Shown one piece after another: positions 32,564 through 43,087 of a stretch of 64,000 bases of DNA. Positions within the stretch are counted from its first letter, which is position 1. Every line of letters starts with the position of its first letter. The position numbers were made by a program, and so were the translations under genes. The stretch comes from Platanthera guangdongensis (Eukaryota; Streptophyta; Magnoliopsida; Asparagales; Orchidaceae), in NCBI GenBank assembly GCA_039583875.1, contig CM077150.1:49986261-50050260 (forward strand). The letters are read 5' to 3'. The notes under the pieces were generated by a model. That model was not told where the DNA came from and searched no databases. It saw nothing but the letters and a program-made list of their open reading frames with translations.

Positions 32564-35500
32564 GAATTGTTTTATGTGCAGGTGAAGACCTATCCAACAT
32601 CTAACCAGCAATGGTATTTGGATAGTGGGTGCTCTAAGCACATGACAGGGAATAAGGACAACCTCACATCCTTCAGAGCCAAGCTTGGACCCAAAGTTAT
32701 CTTTGGTGATTCCAACTTTGGACAAACTAAGGGATATGATGCAGTACAGATTGGATCAGTAACCTTCAAGAAGGTAGCATATGTGGAAGGACTGAAGCAC
32801 AACCTGATCAGCATCAGTCAGCTGTGTGATGAAGGCTACCAGGTGACCTTCAGCAAAACCTTATGCAAAATCAAGTCAGAGGACAACACAACTGTGTTGA
32901 CAGGTAAAAGGAAAGGTAACATCTACCTAGTAGATTTTCTTTCAACCAATGTAGATATCTGCTTGTTTAATTCAGTCTATAGACCAAATGTTTTATGGCA
33001 TAAGAGACTAGGACACCTAAACCTTAGAACTATTGTTAGGCTATCCAAGGACAACCTTGTTAGAGGACTACCTTCTGGCCCCTACAAGAAGGAAGGACTC
33101 TACAGGGCTTGTCAATTAGGCAAGCAAACTAAAAACAGTTTTAAGTCACTTAATAAGAGTGATTCACCTAGGATATTGTATCTGTTACACACGGATCTGT
33201 TTGGACCCATCACAGTACAAAGCCTAGTAGGGAAATCCTACACCTTAGTAGTTGTAGATGACTTCTCTAGATTCACTTGGGTGTTCTTTCTAAGGAAGAA
33301 GTCTGATAACTTTAAGTGTCTGACAGAGTTTCTCAAATGTATACAGATTGAGTTCAATACTCACATTGCCCTGCTCAGAAGTGATCATGGGACAGAGTTT
33401 GATTCTCTTCTTATGCAAGAGTTCTGTCAGAGTGAAGGGATCAGACATACTTTCTCAGCTCCTAGAACTCCTCAACAAAATGGGGTAGCTGAAAGGAAAA
33501 ATAGAACCCTTATTGAATCTGCCACTACATTGTTGTCAGATGCTCATCTACCTCTATCCTTTTTGGCAGAGGCAGTGAACACCTCCAACTATGTGTTGAA
33601 CAGAAGTCTGATACATAAACTAAAGGGAAAGACTCCCTATGAACTACTCAAAGGGAAGAAACCTAAAATTGACTACTTTAGAATTTTTGGTTGTATTTGC
33701 TATATTCACAATAATGACAAGAGATATTTAGCAAAATTTCAAGCCAAAGCTGATGAAGGAGTGTTTCTGGGATACTCCATGATCAGCAAGGCCTATAGGG
33801 TCTATAATAAATCATCTTTGAAAATTGAGGAATCTGTTCATGTTTCTTTTGATGAAACTAACATGTCTTTCAAGGAGAAGATTTCTTCTACTATAGAACC
33901 TTTGTAGGAACACTCTCTAGTTGAAGATATGAACAAGTTGCAAGTTGCTCAAGATAATGAAAGCAGTGAAGATGAAGGGAATGCTCAACACATTGAAGCA
34001 CAACCTGAAGAGCCAGTTGTTGTACCACAAGAGGAAACAACAACACAGGTTGGTGAACAATCAACACCCCCTGTTGATTTAGTAACATCAAGAGACCATC
34101 CAATTTCCCAAATAATTGGAGAAATCTCAGCTGGTGTGCAAACCAGAAATCAGGTCAACCAAAACCTGTTGCACACCTGCTTCCTATCTCAAATTGAACC
34201 TCAGTCCATTCAAGATGCAGAGCAAGATCCACATTGGATCATTGCAATGTAAGAGAAATTGCATCAATTTGAGAGGAACAAAGTATGGGAACTAGTGCCA
34301 AAGCCTAAGGATCATTCCATTGTTGGAACAAAATGGGTATTCAGAAACAAACTGGATGATTAAGGAGTAATAATAAGGAACAAGGCAAGGCTAGTTGCTC
34401 AGGGATACTCTCAAGAAGAAGGAATTGACTATGACCAGACCTTTGCACCAGTTGCAAGATTGGAAGCCATCAAGATATTTCTAGCTTATGCAGCTCACAA
34501 AGGTTTCAAAGTCTATCAGATGGATGTCAAAAGTGCTTTCTTGAATGGAGACATCAAAGAGGAAGTTTATGTCAGACAACCTCCAGGTTTTATCTCTCCA
34601 ACTTATCCTGATTATGTTTTTAGATTAAATAAAGCATTATATGGTCTCAAGCAAGCTCCTAGAGCATGGTATGAGACTCTAGCATGCTTTCTCTTGGAAA
34701 ATGGTTTTATAAGGGGTAGAGTAGACCAAACTCTTTTTATTAGAACCCATAAGTCCCACACCCTACTAGTACAAATTTATGTAGACGATATCATTTTTGG
34801 TTCTACTGACTCAAAATTGTGCAGAAGATTTTCTAACCTAATGCATTCTAAATTTGCGATGAGTAGCATGGGTGAGCTATCCTTCTTCCTAGGATTGCAA
34901 GTCAAGCAACATGCTGAAGGCATCTTCATTTCTCAAACCAAATATGCAAATGAGTTGGTTAAGAAATTTGGTATGTCTGAGGCATCTTGTATGAGAACAC
35001 CCATGCCTACCAATGCTGTATTGGATGCTGATGAACATGGGAAACCTGTTGATCAGACCACATATAGAGCAATGATTGGCTCTTTACTGTATCTTACAGC
35101 TAGTAGACCAGATATAATGTTTGCTACATGTATATGTGCTAGGTTCCAAGTTAGCCCTAGAGAGTCACACCTCACTTTAGTAAAGAGGATTCTCAGGTAT
35201 GTTAAAAGTTGTCCAAATCTAGGTCTCTGGTATCCAAAAGATTCAGCATTTGATTTAACTGGATTCTCAGATGCTGATTATGTTGGATGCAGAATTGACA
35301 GGAAAAGCACCAGTGGAACTTGTCAGTTCCTTGGTGACAGACTTGTCTCTTGGTTTTGTAAGAAACAAACATCTGTGTCAACTTCAACTGCTGAAGCTGA
35401 ATATATGGCTGCAGGCAGTTGTTGTTCACAAATACTGTGGATTCAAAACCAACTCCTAGACTATGGTTATAACTTAGAGAAGTAAAAAATCTTTTGTGAT

Positions 35501-35731
35501 AATACAAGTGCTATTTCCATAGCTCAAAATCCAGTCCTCCATAGTAGGACAAAACACATAGAGATTAGGCATCACTTCTTAAGGGACAATGTTGAAAAGA
35601 ATAAAATTGAATTGCAATATATCCCAACTGATTTACAAAGGGGAGATATTTTCAGCAAGCCTTTGGATGAAAAGAAACACACCTTCTTCCTAAATCAGTT
35701 AGGAATGTTAGATGGAGGAAGCCTTAAATAA
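32564..35731 (+). pseudogene. A1 Pol with four stops
   Basis: Frame +1 to gag. Protease WYLDSGCSKHMTG; integrase finger HKRLGHLN but YRAC in place of CRAC, so one zinc Cys is lost; integrase core [18 protein letters not shown], and [27 protein letters not shown] and [10 protein letters not shown]; RNase [11 protein letters not shown] and [11 protein letters not shown]. Stops: TAG 33905, TAA 34250, TAA 34361 (A2 has CAG, CAA, CAA) and TAA 35483 (A2 TCA). LSFLAEAVN replaces LSIWAEAVN. It ends at GGSLK. No active enzyme is possible from this copy without suppression. Confidence 0.92.
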
Positions 35732-36223
35732 TATCCAAGATTTTGAAAGCTAAAAATTGACCAAGACTAGGCAAAAATTCTAATTTTTCTTAGTGTATAG
35801 AATTTTCTGATCTCTGAACTGCGCTCGACGATTTCCCCAAAGATCGTCGAACGGAGTTCGACGATTTCCAGAATCGTCGAACTGAGTTCAGCGCCTCTCA
35901 GATAGTATGAACTATCTCTTCCGGTCAACGATCGTCGAATGGCGCTCGACGATGTTGTTCACTGAACGATCGTCGAACGGAGCTCGACGCCTTTCAAGAT
36001 CGTCGAACGGAGATCGACGATGTTGGAGTCTCTTCAGATTCCTTTAGAATCCTCGATCGTCGAACTGAGTTCAACGATCTTTCCAATTCTGCGTCGAACC
36101 CTAATATAAAACTCATTTTTCGCCGTCGTTCTCTTTTGCGCTTTCGATTTCTCTGCAAGAATTTTCTTCCCTCCAAACAGTTCTACGCTTGGTCGTTTTG
36201 TTTGTTAAGTTTTTGCAGGTACA
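35732..36223 (+). promoter_or_regulatory. A1 ORF3 upstream region: palindrome array, TATA, acceptor-like site
   Basis: 35818-36109 holds repeated pairs such as ATCGTCGAAC, GGA, GTTCGACGAT (10-bp perfect arms) matching the LTR word. TATAAA at 36105-36110 lies 119 bp before the ORF3 ATG. A pyrimidine-rich tract and TTTTTGCAG end at 36218, five bases before ATG, which would also fit a 3' splice site. A2 has the same layout (array 46340-46631, TATAAA 46627-46632, ATG 46746). Confidence 0.6.
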
Positions 36224-39190
36224 ATGGCTGTATCAGTTGCTGTCCTAGCCGCAATGAAGTTTGATGCAGGCTTCGACATTGATATGGAATCATTCAGCAC
36301 TACTGACCAAGTTTTCCAAGACATTCTGAGTTTATTCAAGGATCAGAATCTGTCTGCCCTCATGACCACCAGGATAAAGCTGGCCTCAGATGAAATCAAG
36401 GAATGGGTTTACACTGCTCATAATCTAGACAACAACACAATAGTTGGGTCTATTGCTGGAAACCAGGTACCCTTGACCCCCACAGTTTTAACAGAGATTT
36501 TTGGACTGAGAAATGGAGAAGAATCTGGTGAGTTATCTGGGGAGGAGTTTTCTGACATGCTTGCCAGGATGTGTCATCCAGAGGGAAACCCTAGCAAGCT
36601 ATTCAAGAGGAATCTATCTGTTGAATACAGATTCCTGGCAGATGTAGTAGGAAAAGTGCTGCTGGCAAAGCACTCTGCTCATGACACTATATCCAGACAT
36701 CCGCTCTGCCTCATGGGAGCTCTAGTGGATAAGAAAAGTTTGAACTGGGGAGAGATCTTCTTTGACCTAATCAAGAAGAAAATCAATAAAAGCTTTGTTA
36801 ACTTTGGCAGGATTCTTGGAGTTTTTCTGCAGACAAAGTGCCCTGCCTTGCTGGTCTCCTCTGGAGTTCACATTAATGCCTCCAAGAGACTTACCTGTGC
36901 CCTCTTTGGCAAGTGGGACAGGCAAATAAGCAAGCCAAGCAGGCCCTCCTCTAGTGCTCCTTCAGGCACCAGGACTCAAAAAGTCACTCTCCCACAGGTC
37001 TCTGCTCCTTCAGAAGACCTGGCTGCTGCTGTTGCTGCCTCTCCTCCTCCTCCAAGTCCAACCCTACCTCTACCATCCACCATTCCAGCTCCATCCCCCA
37101 TTACCATATCCAGCCCATCTCTAACCTCAACTCCATCTCCAGCACCCATTCTACCTCCACCAGATATCACATCATCACCATCCATACCATCCTTCACCCT
37201 TCTAGATGACTCCTACATGGATGATTCCCCCTCATCTCCTCCAGAGTTACCCTCCTCCTCAACTTCATTCCAAGATCTCCTCCACCATATCATTGACCAA
37301 CCAACTTTCACCCCATCCATATCCATCCCCTTGTCCTCCATTTCCACCATCCCAACACCTGAGCCATCCATTCCACTCTCCAGCCCTCCACTTCCAGCAT
37401 CCTCAGCTATCCCTATTCCATCTACCTCTGCTCTTGTTGTTGAGCATGTAGACCTCTCAGCCCTAGCTGACAAGTTGTATGAGCTAATTGCCACCAGGCT
37501 CGCTCTACTCTTAGAGACCTCATTGGCTCCTCTACACTTGTCAGTGGCAGCCCTCTCTGCCAGGCTTTCCTCCCTCCTTCCTCAGGCAGCACCACCAGCA
37601 GTTTGCCTTGATACAGATGTATCTGCATCTAGGCAGGTGGAGATGCCATATGAAGCAAGCCTTCATACTGTTGCTGCTGCTGTTTCTACTGTTTCTGCTC
37701 CTGCTGCTGATGATACTGCTGCTGCTGATGTTTCTGTGTCTGCTGCCTCTTCTGCCACTGTTGCTGTGCCTCCAGAATGTCAGGCTCCTACTGCAGTTCT
37801 TGCAATAGACCTAAGGTCTTTGCTTTCTGCCTTTGATCCTGCCTTCTTCAGCTATCTCCCAGAGGTTAATGCTGTCCAGCCCCCAGAAGATTTGTCCAAG
37901 GCACTGGTGCCTGTCTCTTGCTGTGACCCTAGCATTATCTCTGCATTTGTACATTCAGTGATTGCTGCTACTGAAGTTGCTGCTGCTGCTGTTGATAAAG
38001 AAAACACTGACTTTGCTTCTGAAACTGTTGATACTGCTGAGATTGTTCACACTGCTGCTGAAATCCCAATTGCTTCTGATGAGCAAACATCCAAGGATCT
38101 TCTGATGACAGAGGCCATTGATGTTGAGCCTGCTGCAGAGTTTGATGTTGTTACTGATGTGAGTGAGACTGTTATAGTTGATGCTGTTGTTGTTCCTACT
38201 TCACCTCCTGTATCTGCTGCTGTTCAGCTGAAGAAAGAATTGATGAAGAAAATAGATGCTATATATGATGACCAGAGTTCTAAGACTGATGAATTCAAAA
38301 CAGACTCTGATGATTCAGCTGCTACCATTGCCAGAAAAAGGAAGGCAAGGAGCAAGGAAATGAAAAGAGTTCCTCCTGCAAAAGTCAAGGATAATAATGA
38401 TATTCCTTATTATATTCTGCATAACTGCCAAATTACTGAACATTGGATGCAGTATTCCAAAAACCAGCTGAAAGCCATGAAGAAGAAGAGAAAGTATGAG
38501 AAGGGCTCCTCCCAATTCCAGCACCCTCATCCTCCTCCACTACCTCCTCCTGATGTAGGTGCAGGTGGAAGCTCTGCAAGTCAAGCCCCAGCTAGAAGCT
38601 AGGCTCCCTATCAACCCCATGCCAGATCCTACCAAAGAGAAAGCCAATCTAGGGGTTCTTATTCTAGGAGAGGAGGATACAGGGGTAGTCAAAGAGATTT
38701 TCAGGTTTATTCTAAAGGGTATTCCAGGCAGCACCCATACTCCAGGGGAGGACATGTTTCATCTGATACTACTTCTGGTCCATTCCCCTACAAGCTAAAA
38801 GAGACAGTGTCTGCTAGGCCTCCTCATGACAATTCTTCCAACAGGTATGAGCCACCTGTACCATTTGAGGACCCTGAAAATAATCCAGCTGCTTGGACTG
38901 CCAGGATGAAGGAATTGGCTGCACTAGATCAGATTAAGAAGGCCAAAGAACAAGGGCTAGATACTTCCAACATTTCTACAATGTCTGAGCAAAGGCAAAA
39001 AGAATTAGAAAGATATGCCTCCAGTAAATTCTTTGACGCTGACAGATATATGGAGTTGCATCCTGCTGCTGTGGTTCCCAGGTCTTCAAAGAAAACATAC
39101 TTGGGTGCAGCAGATGACACCAGATCCAACAAAGAAGCCCTGAACCCTAACAGAGAAATCAAAATGGTTAAAGGCAAAGAGAAGAAGTGA
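36224..39190 (+). pseudogene. A1 ORF3, one stop, about 988 codons
   Basis: Starts MAVSVAVLAAMKFDAGF. Residues 1-240 look globular (VPLTPTVLTEIFGL; ADVVGKVLLAKHSAHDTIS; NFGRILGVFLQ) and match B and D ORF3. 240-440 is Pro/Ser-rich, 440-690 Ala/Val/Ser-rich with acidic patches, about 700-760 Lys/Arg-rich (KRKARSKEMKR, MKKKRKYEKG), 800-845 Arg/Gly/Ser/Tyr-rich. TAG at 38600-38602 replaces CAG of A2; the frame then continues to TGA at 39188. I see no signal peptide or clear membrane span, so an envelope role is not supported. A nuclear or RNA-binding role is possible (inference). The N-terminal part weakly recalls the plant 'putative transposon protein' domain found in many plant genomes. Confidence 0.75.
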
Positions 39191-39238
39191 CTTTGTAAGG
39201 TGACAATCTTTGGATTTTTTGTCTGCTATCTGGATGCT

Positions 39239-39256
39239 ATATATATATATATATAT
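39239..39256. repeat. Short (AT)n, A1
   Basis: About nine AT units after ORF3. A2 has about 39 units at the same place. Confidence 0.9.
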
Positions 39257-39356
39257 CTGTGATGTTTCTGCAATGTCTAGCTGTTATTTTTATGCTTTTC
39301 TGATTGTATGATGTTATTTGAACTTTTCCAAAGTCTGTAAATAGTAATTCTAACCC

Positions 39357-39370
39357 AAATAGGGGGAGAT
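39357..39370 (+). other. Polypurine tract before LTR2
   Basis: AAATAGGGGGAGAT directly before LTR2, the plus-strand primer site. The A2 copy is at 49942-49955. Confidence 0.9.
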
Positions 39371-40884
39371 TGTTGGAACACCCTATTACTAATTTGGGTC
39401 AGGATCACTATGTCTCTAGGAACCTTTGCTTGACCTTCTGTATAGCTTAATAGGTCAATTAGAATTGAGTCTAAGGGTTAGAAGTCTAGGTTTGGAAGCT
39501 GCCCTGAAGACCAAGTTTTTCTGTCTGGAGACCAAGTCTGATCGTCGAGCTCAGCACGACGATTCGTCGAACTCCGGTCGACGATCGTCTAGCTCAACTT
39601 AGACAGATCGTCGAGCTCCATTCGACGATCACTGAGCTCAACTTCATAATATCGTCGAACTCCATTCGACGATCGGTGAGCTCAGTTCGACGATTTTGAC
39701 TCTGCTTTGGATCTTTATCTCTGAGCTCAGTTCGACGATCTTTGAGCTCAGATCGACGATTATTTTGCTGCTTAAGTATTCCAGATCGCTGAGCTCAGAT
39801 CGATAATAGCAGAGCTCAGTTCGACGATTTCAGATAACTTCCAGAATTCAAATTCAAATCAGTTAGGAGTTATTCTGCAATTAATTCAGAGATTTGCTAG
39901 CTGTTTTCATTTATTTCTGGACCAAGTTTCAAGGGATTTTTCAAGGAATAATTCTGTGGACTTTCCTCCAGAAGAAATTATGCAATTAAGGCTGCAATCA
40001 ATGCAGGCCAACGGCTATCCTTGACAGAGAATGATATTCTATTCTGGAACAGAGAATAAAAGATAGAATGTTTTTGAATCAAAAGATAAACAAGAAGAGA
40101 ACACCAATACAGATTACTGAGACTCATTCAAAATCTTCTGTTAAAAAGAATTCTGAAGAACACTCATCAAAAGGAGATCAAGCTTTCTCAAATCTTCAGA
40201 TCTCTTCAGCTCTCAAAGTGTTCAAGGCCAACATCATTTCAAGACTCCAGACACTCAACATTTCAGCCATTGCTGAAACCATCTATTGCTGGAGTTCTAC
40301 CTTTGAAGGCCTATCACCCTCAGCAAAGCTTTTCTTCCTGAAGATTTCAAGGATTCAGGGGGAGCTTTGACATCAATCCACATAGTCTTCTCAGTTGTTT
40401 GAGAAAGAGAAGACTGCCATCACTCTCTCACCCCCACTCTGTAAAGGGTTTCTCAAACTCCCTTCAAAAGTTTGAATCTGGTTTTTGAGCACCTTGTCAA
40501 AAGCTTATTGGTGGCAAGACACCTGATCAAAAAATCTGCTTTGGTTTTTGAGCACCTTATCAAAAGCTCATTGGTGCCCAGGACACCTGATCAACTCATC
40601 CTGCAGTGGATTCCTACCTAGGGTGGTAGAAGAGTGGATGTACCCAAGTTTGGGGAACCACTATATTTCCTTGTGTCCTCTGGTTCTGCTTGTTTACTTT
40701 TTGTTTCTGGCCTAGATTTTTCTGTGCTTAGTTTTTGCATAGCTTAGTACTGTGATTAGATTTAGTTCTGCTTCCCTGCTCACACATATTACAACAATTG
40801 TTGTAAAAGTTTGCAAAAGTTTTTATAGCACCATATACTCTATTCACCCCCCTCTAGAGTATATCAGATCTAGTTGCCCTTTCA
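39371..40884 (+). repeat. Element A LTR2 (shared, middle)
   Basis: 1514 bp. It serves as 3' LTR of A1 and 5' LTR of A2. No target duplication at its edges: it is preceded by the A1 purine tract and followed by the A2 primer site. Closer to LTR3 than to LTR1 at sites I compared, for example CAACTTAGACAG versus CAACTTCAACAG. Confidence 0.96.
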
Positions 40885-41011
40885 ATTGGTATCAAAGCGA
40901 GGTTGGTTAAACATACCATATCTGATTGGTTGTACAGGCTAACACCTGAACCTCAAGATCCCAAACTAGATCCTTTTTGTATTTTATCATTAGATTCTGT
41001 TTGCACAAATC

Positions 41012-43087
41012 ATGGCCCAAAACAAAGATTATGCTAGCACCAGACCTCCAGTGTGCAATCTGTCAAAGTTTGCACTTTGGAAAGCAAGGATTAGACTTTA
41101 CATGAATTCTATTAATGAAGACATATTTAATTCTGTTTTGATAGTGTGTCCAAGACCCCCAGAAAGTACAAGTACAAATGCTGTTCCACCTCCATCAGGA
41201 ACAGATGTTGACATCAAAAAATGGAAAGTAGCTGATGCCAAGGCTATGAACATTCTAGCTCAGACAATGTCAGATGACATTTTTCAAAAGGTAGCTGAAT
41301 GTAATTCAGCCAAGGAAATTTGGGATAGACTCTCAGAAATAGTCTCAGGCTCAGCTGACGAGAGAAAGGACAGAAGATCCCATCTCATCACTCAATATGA
41401 GAACTTCAAGAAGGGAGAGACTGAGTCAGTGGGAGACATGTACAATAAACTGAGTCTAATTGTCAGTGAACTGAGGACATTAGAGAAAGAGATCTCTCTA
41501 ACAGAACTTAATGACAAGATCCTAATGTGCTTCCCCAGCACTTGGGATTCAAGAATCTGGCCAATTAAAGATGCCAAAAGTTTGAATGAGATCACCACTG
41601 AAGCCTTGTTGGGTAAGCTCAAATCTTATGAGCTGCTCATCAAGAATAGAGAGGAAGAACAGAAGGCTGCTTCACAAGCCACAAGAAAGGAGAAGACCAT
41701 AGCATTCAAGGCAACTGAGGATCTGCCTGAAGATAAAGCTACAGGCAATGATGAACTTCTCAGCTTGTTGGCCAAAAGATTCTACAAAATGGCCAGAAAG
41801 GACTTCAGAAGAAGATCATACAAGGAGCACGACAAGCCAAGGTATGACAAGTCCACTGGTAATAACAAAGACATTATTTGCTTTGGTTGCAGGAAATTAG
41901 GGCACATAGTTCCTGACTATCCAGAGAACAAGAACAAGGACAGAAGGGACAGAAAAGAAAGAAGGAAGGAGAAAGACTCCAAAAGAAATGGCAATAGCAA
42001 ACCTTCCTCAAGCAAAAATAAGCATACAAGGAAAGGGTTTGTTGCTGAATCCTGGAGTGAGACTGAAGAGGAGTCAGAAGCCTCTTCCAGCTCCAGTGAT
42101 GATGAGGATGATGCAGAGGAAAAGGAGTTCTGCATGATGGCAATCAATGCCTCACAGCACAATTCAGAGGAAGAAGATTCAGAGTCAGACTCACAGAGTC
42201 AACCTGAAGAAGATCAGGTAATTAGCTCTTTTGACTTTAGTTCAGAAGATTTTAAATCTGAATTTAAAGCACTGTGTTTGGACCTGCTAAAGTCTGAGAA
42301 AGAGATTATCTCTCTCAGAAGTCAATTATCTAAACACAATATTTTAAAGTCAGAAAACCTCAAACTCTCTCAGGAGTTGGAGAACTGTAGGGAACAGATA
42401 GCTACACTGAAAAGTGAGCTCTCTGAGGCCAAGAAGCTTGAAGAATCCCTTAATGAGAGAAGTATCAAGCTGATGGACATCACAAGCACAGTGAACTCTA
42501 GATTTAACAGTACACTGGGCTTGGGTGCTTCATCCAGCCAACCTATAGTCCTAACAACTCCCATCAAGTTCATTTCTGACAAGGGAAAGGGAGTTGTAGA
42601 GGTTGCTAGGAAAAATTCTGATTTGCCTCAGAAAACTAAGTCCCAGCAGAAATCGTCGAATGAAGATCGACGATCGCCGAATGAAGATCGACGATCGCCG
42701 AACGCAGCTCGACGATCTCAGGAAAAATCGTCGAACGCAGATCGACGATCTCAGCCAAAGTCGTCGAACGCAGGTCGACGATCTCATATACCTGACCTCA
42801 GCCATAGTTGACCGTCGAACGGAGCTCGACGATCTGACCCAAGATCGTCGAACGCAGCTCCAAGATCGTCGAATAGAGGTCAGAGCTCTAGAAACTTTTT
42901 CAAAGGCAAGTCAAAATTGAATCCTAAGGGTTCTTCATACCAAACCTTTAACCCTTATACTGAATGGATTCTACCTCCAAGGAGATATCATCCTGAAGGA
43001 TATAAGAGTCAGCCAGGGATGTCTTTCATTTCTGAATTTAAAGGTTATCAACCTAGGCCCAAGGTAAAATGGGTCAAAAACAAGTGA
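41012..43087 (+). pseudogene. A2 Gag, one stop, damaged zinc knuckle
   Basis: As A1 Gag, 691 codons to the TGA at 43085. The knuckle reads CFGCRKLGHIVPDY: the last zinc ligand Cys is Tyr. A TGA at 42809-42811 replaces CGA of A1, a CpG to TpG change inside the RRS repeat tail. The acidic region, coiled coil and repeat tail (42652-42872) are otherwise open. The end ...KWVKNK then TGA is followed by pol in the +1 frame. Confidence 0.92.

Noticed and set aside
37206..37494. Alternative-frame and antisense ORFs within ORF3 (also at 47476-47995)
   Set aside because: Pro/His/Leu or Gly/Asp low-complexity shadows of the Pro/Ser-rich ORF3 segment.
36224..39190. Calling ORF3 an envelope gene
   Set aside because: No signal peptide or convincing membrane helix; basic and RGSY-rich regions point elsewhere.
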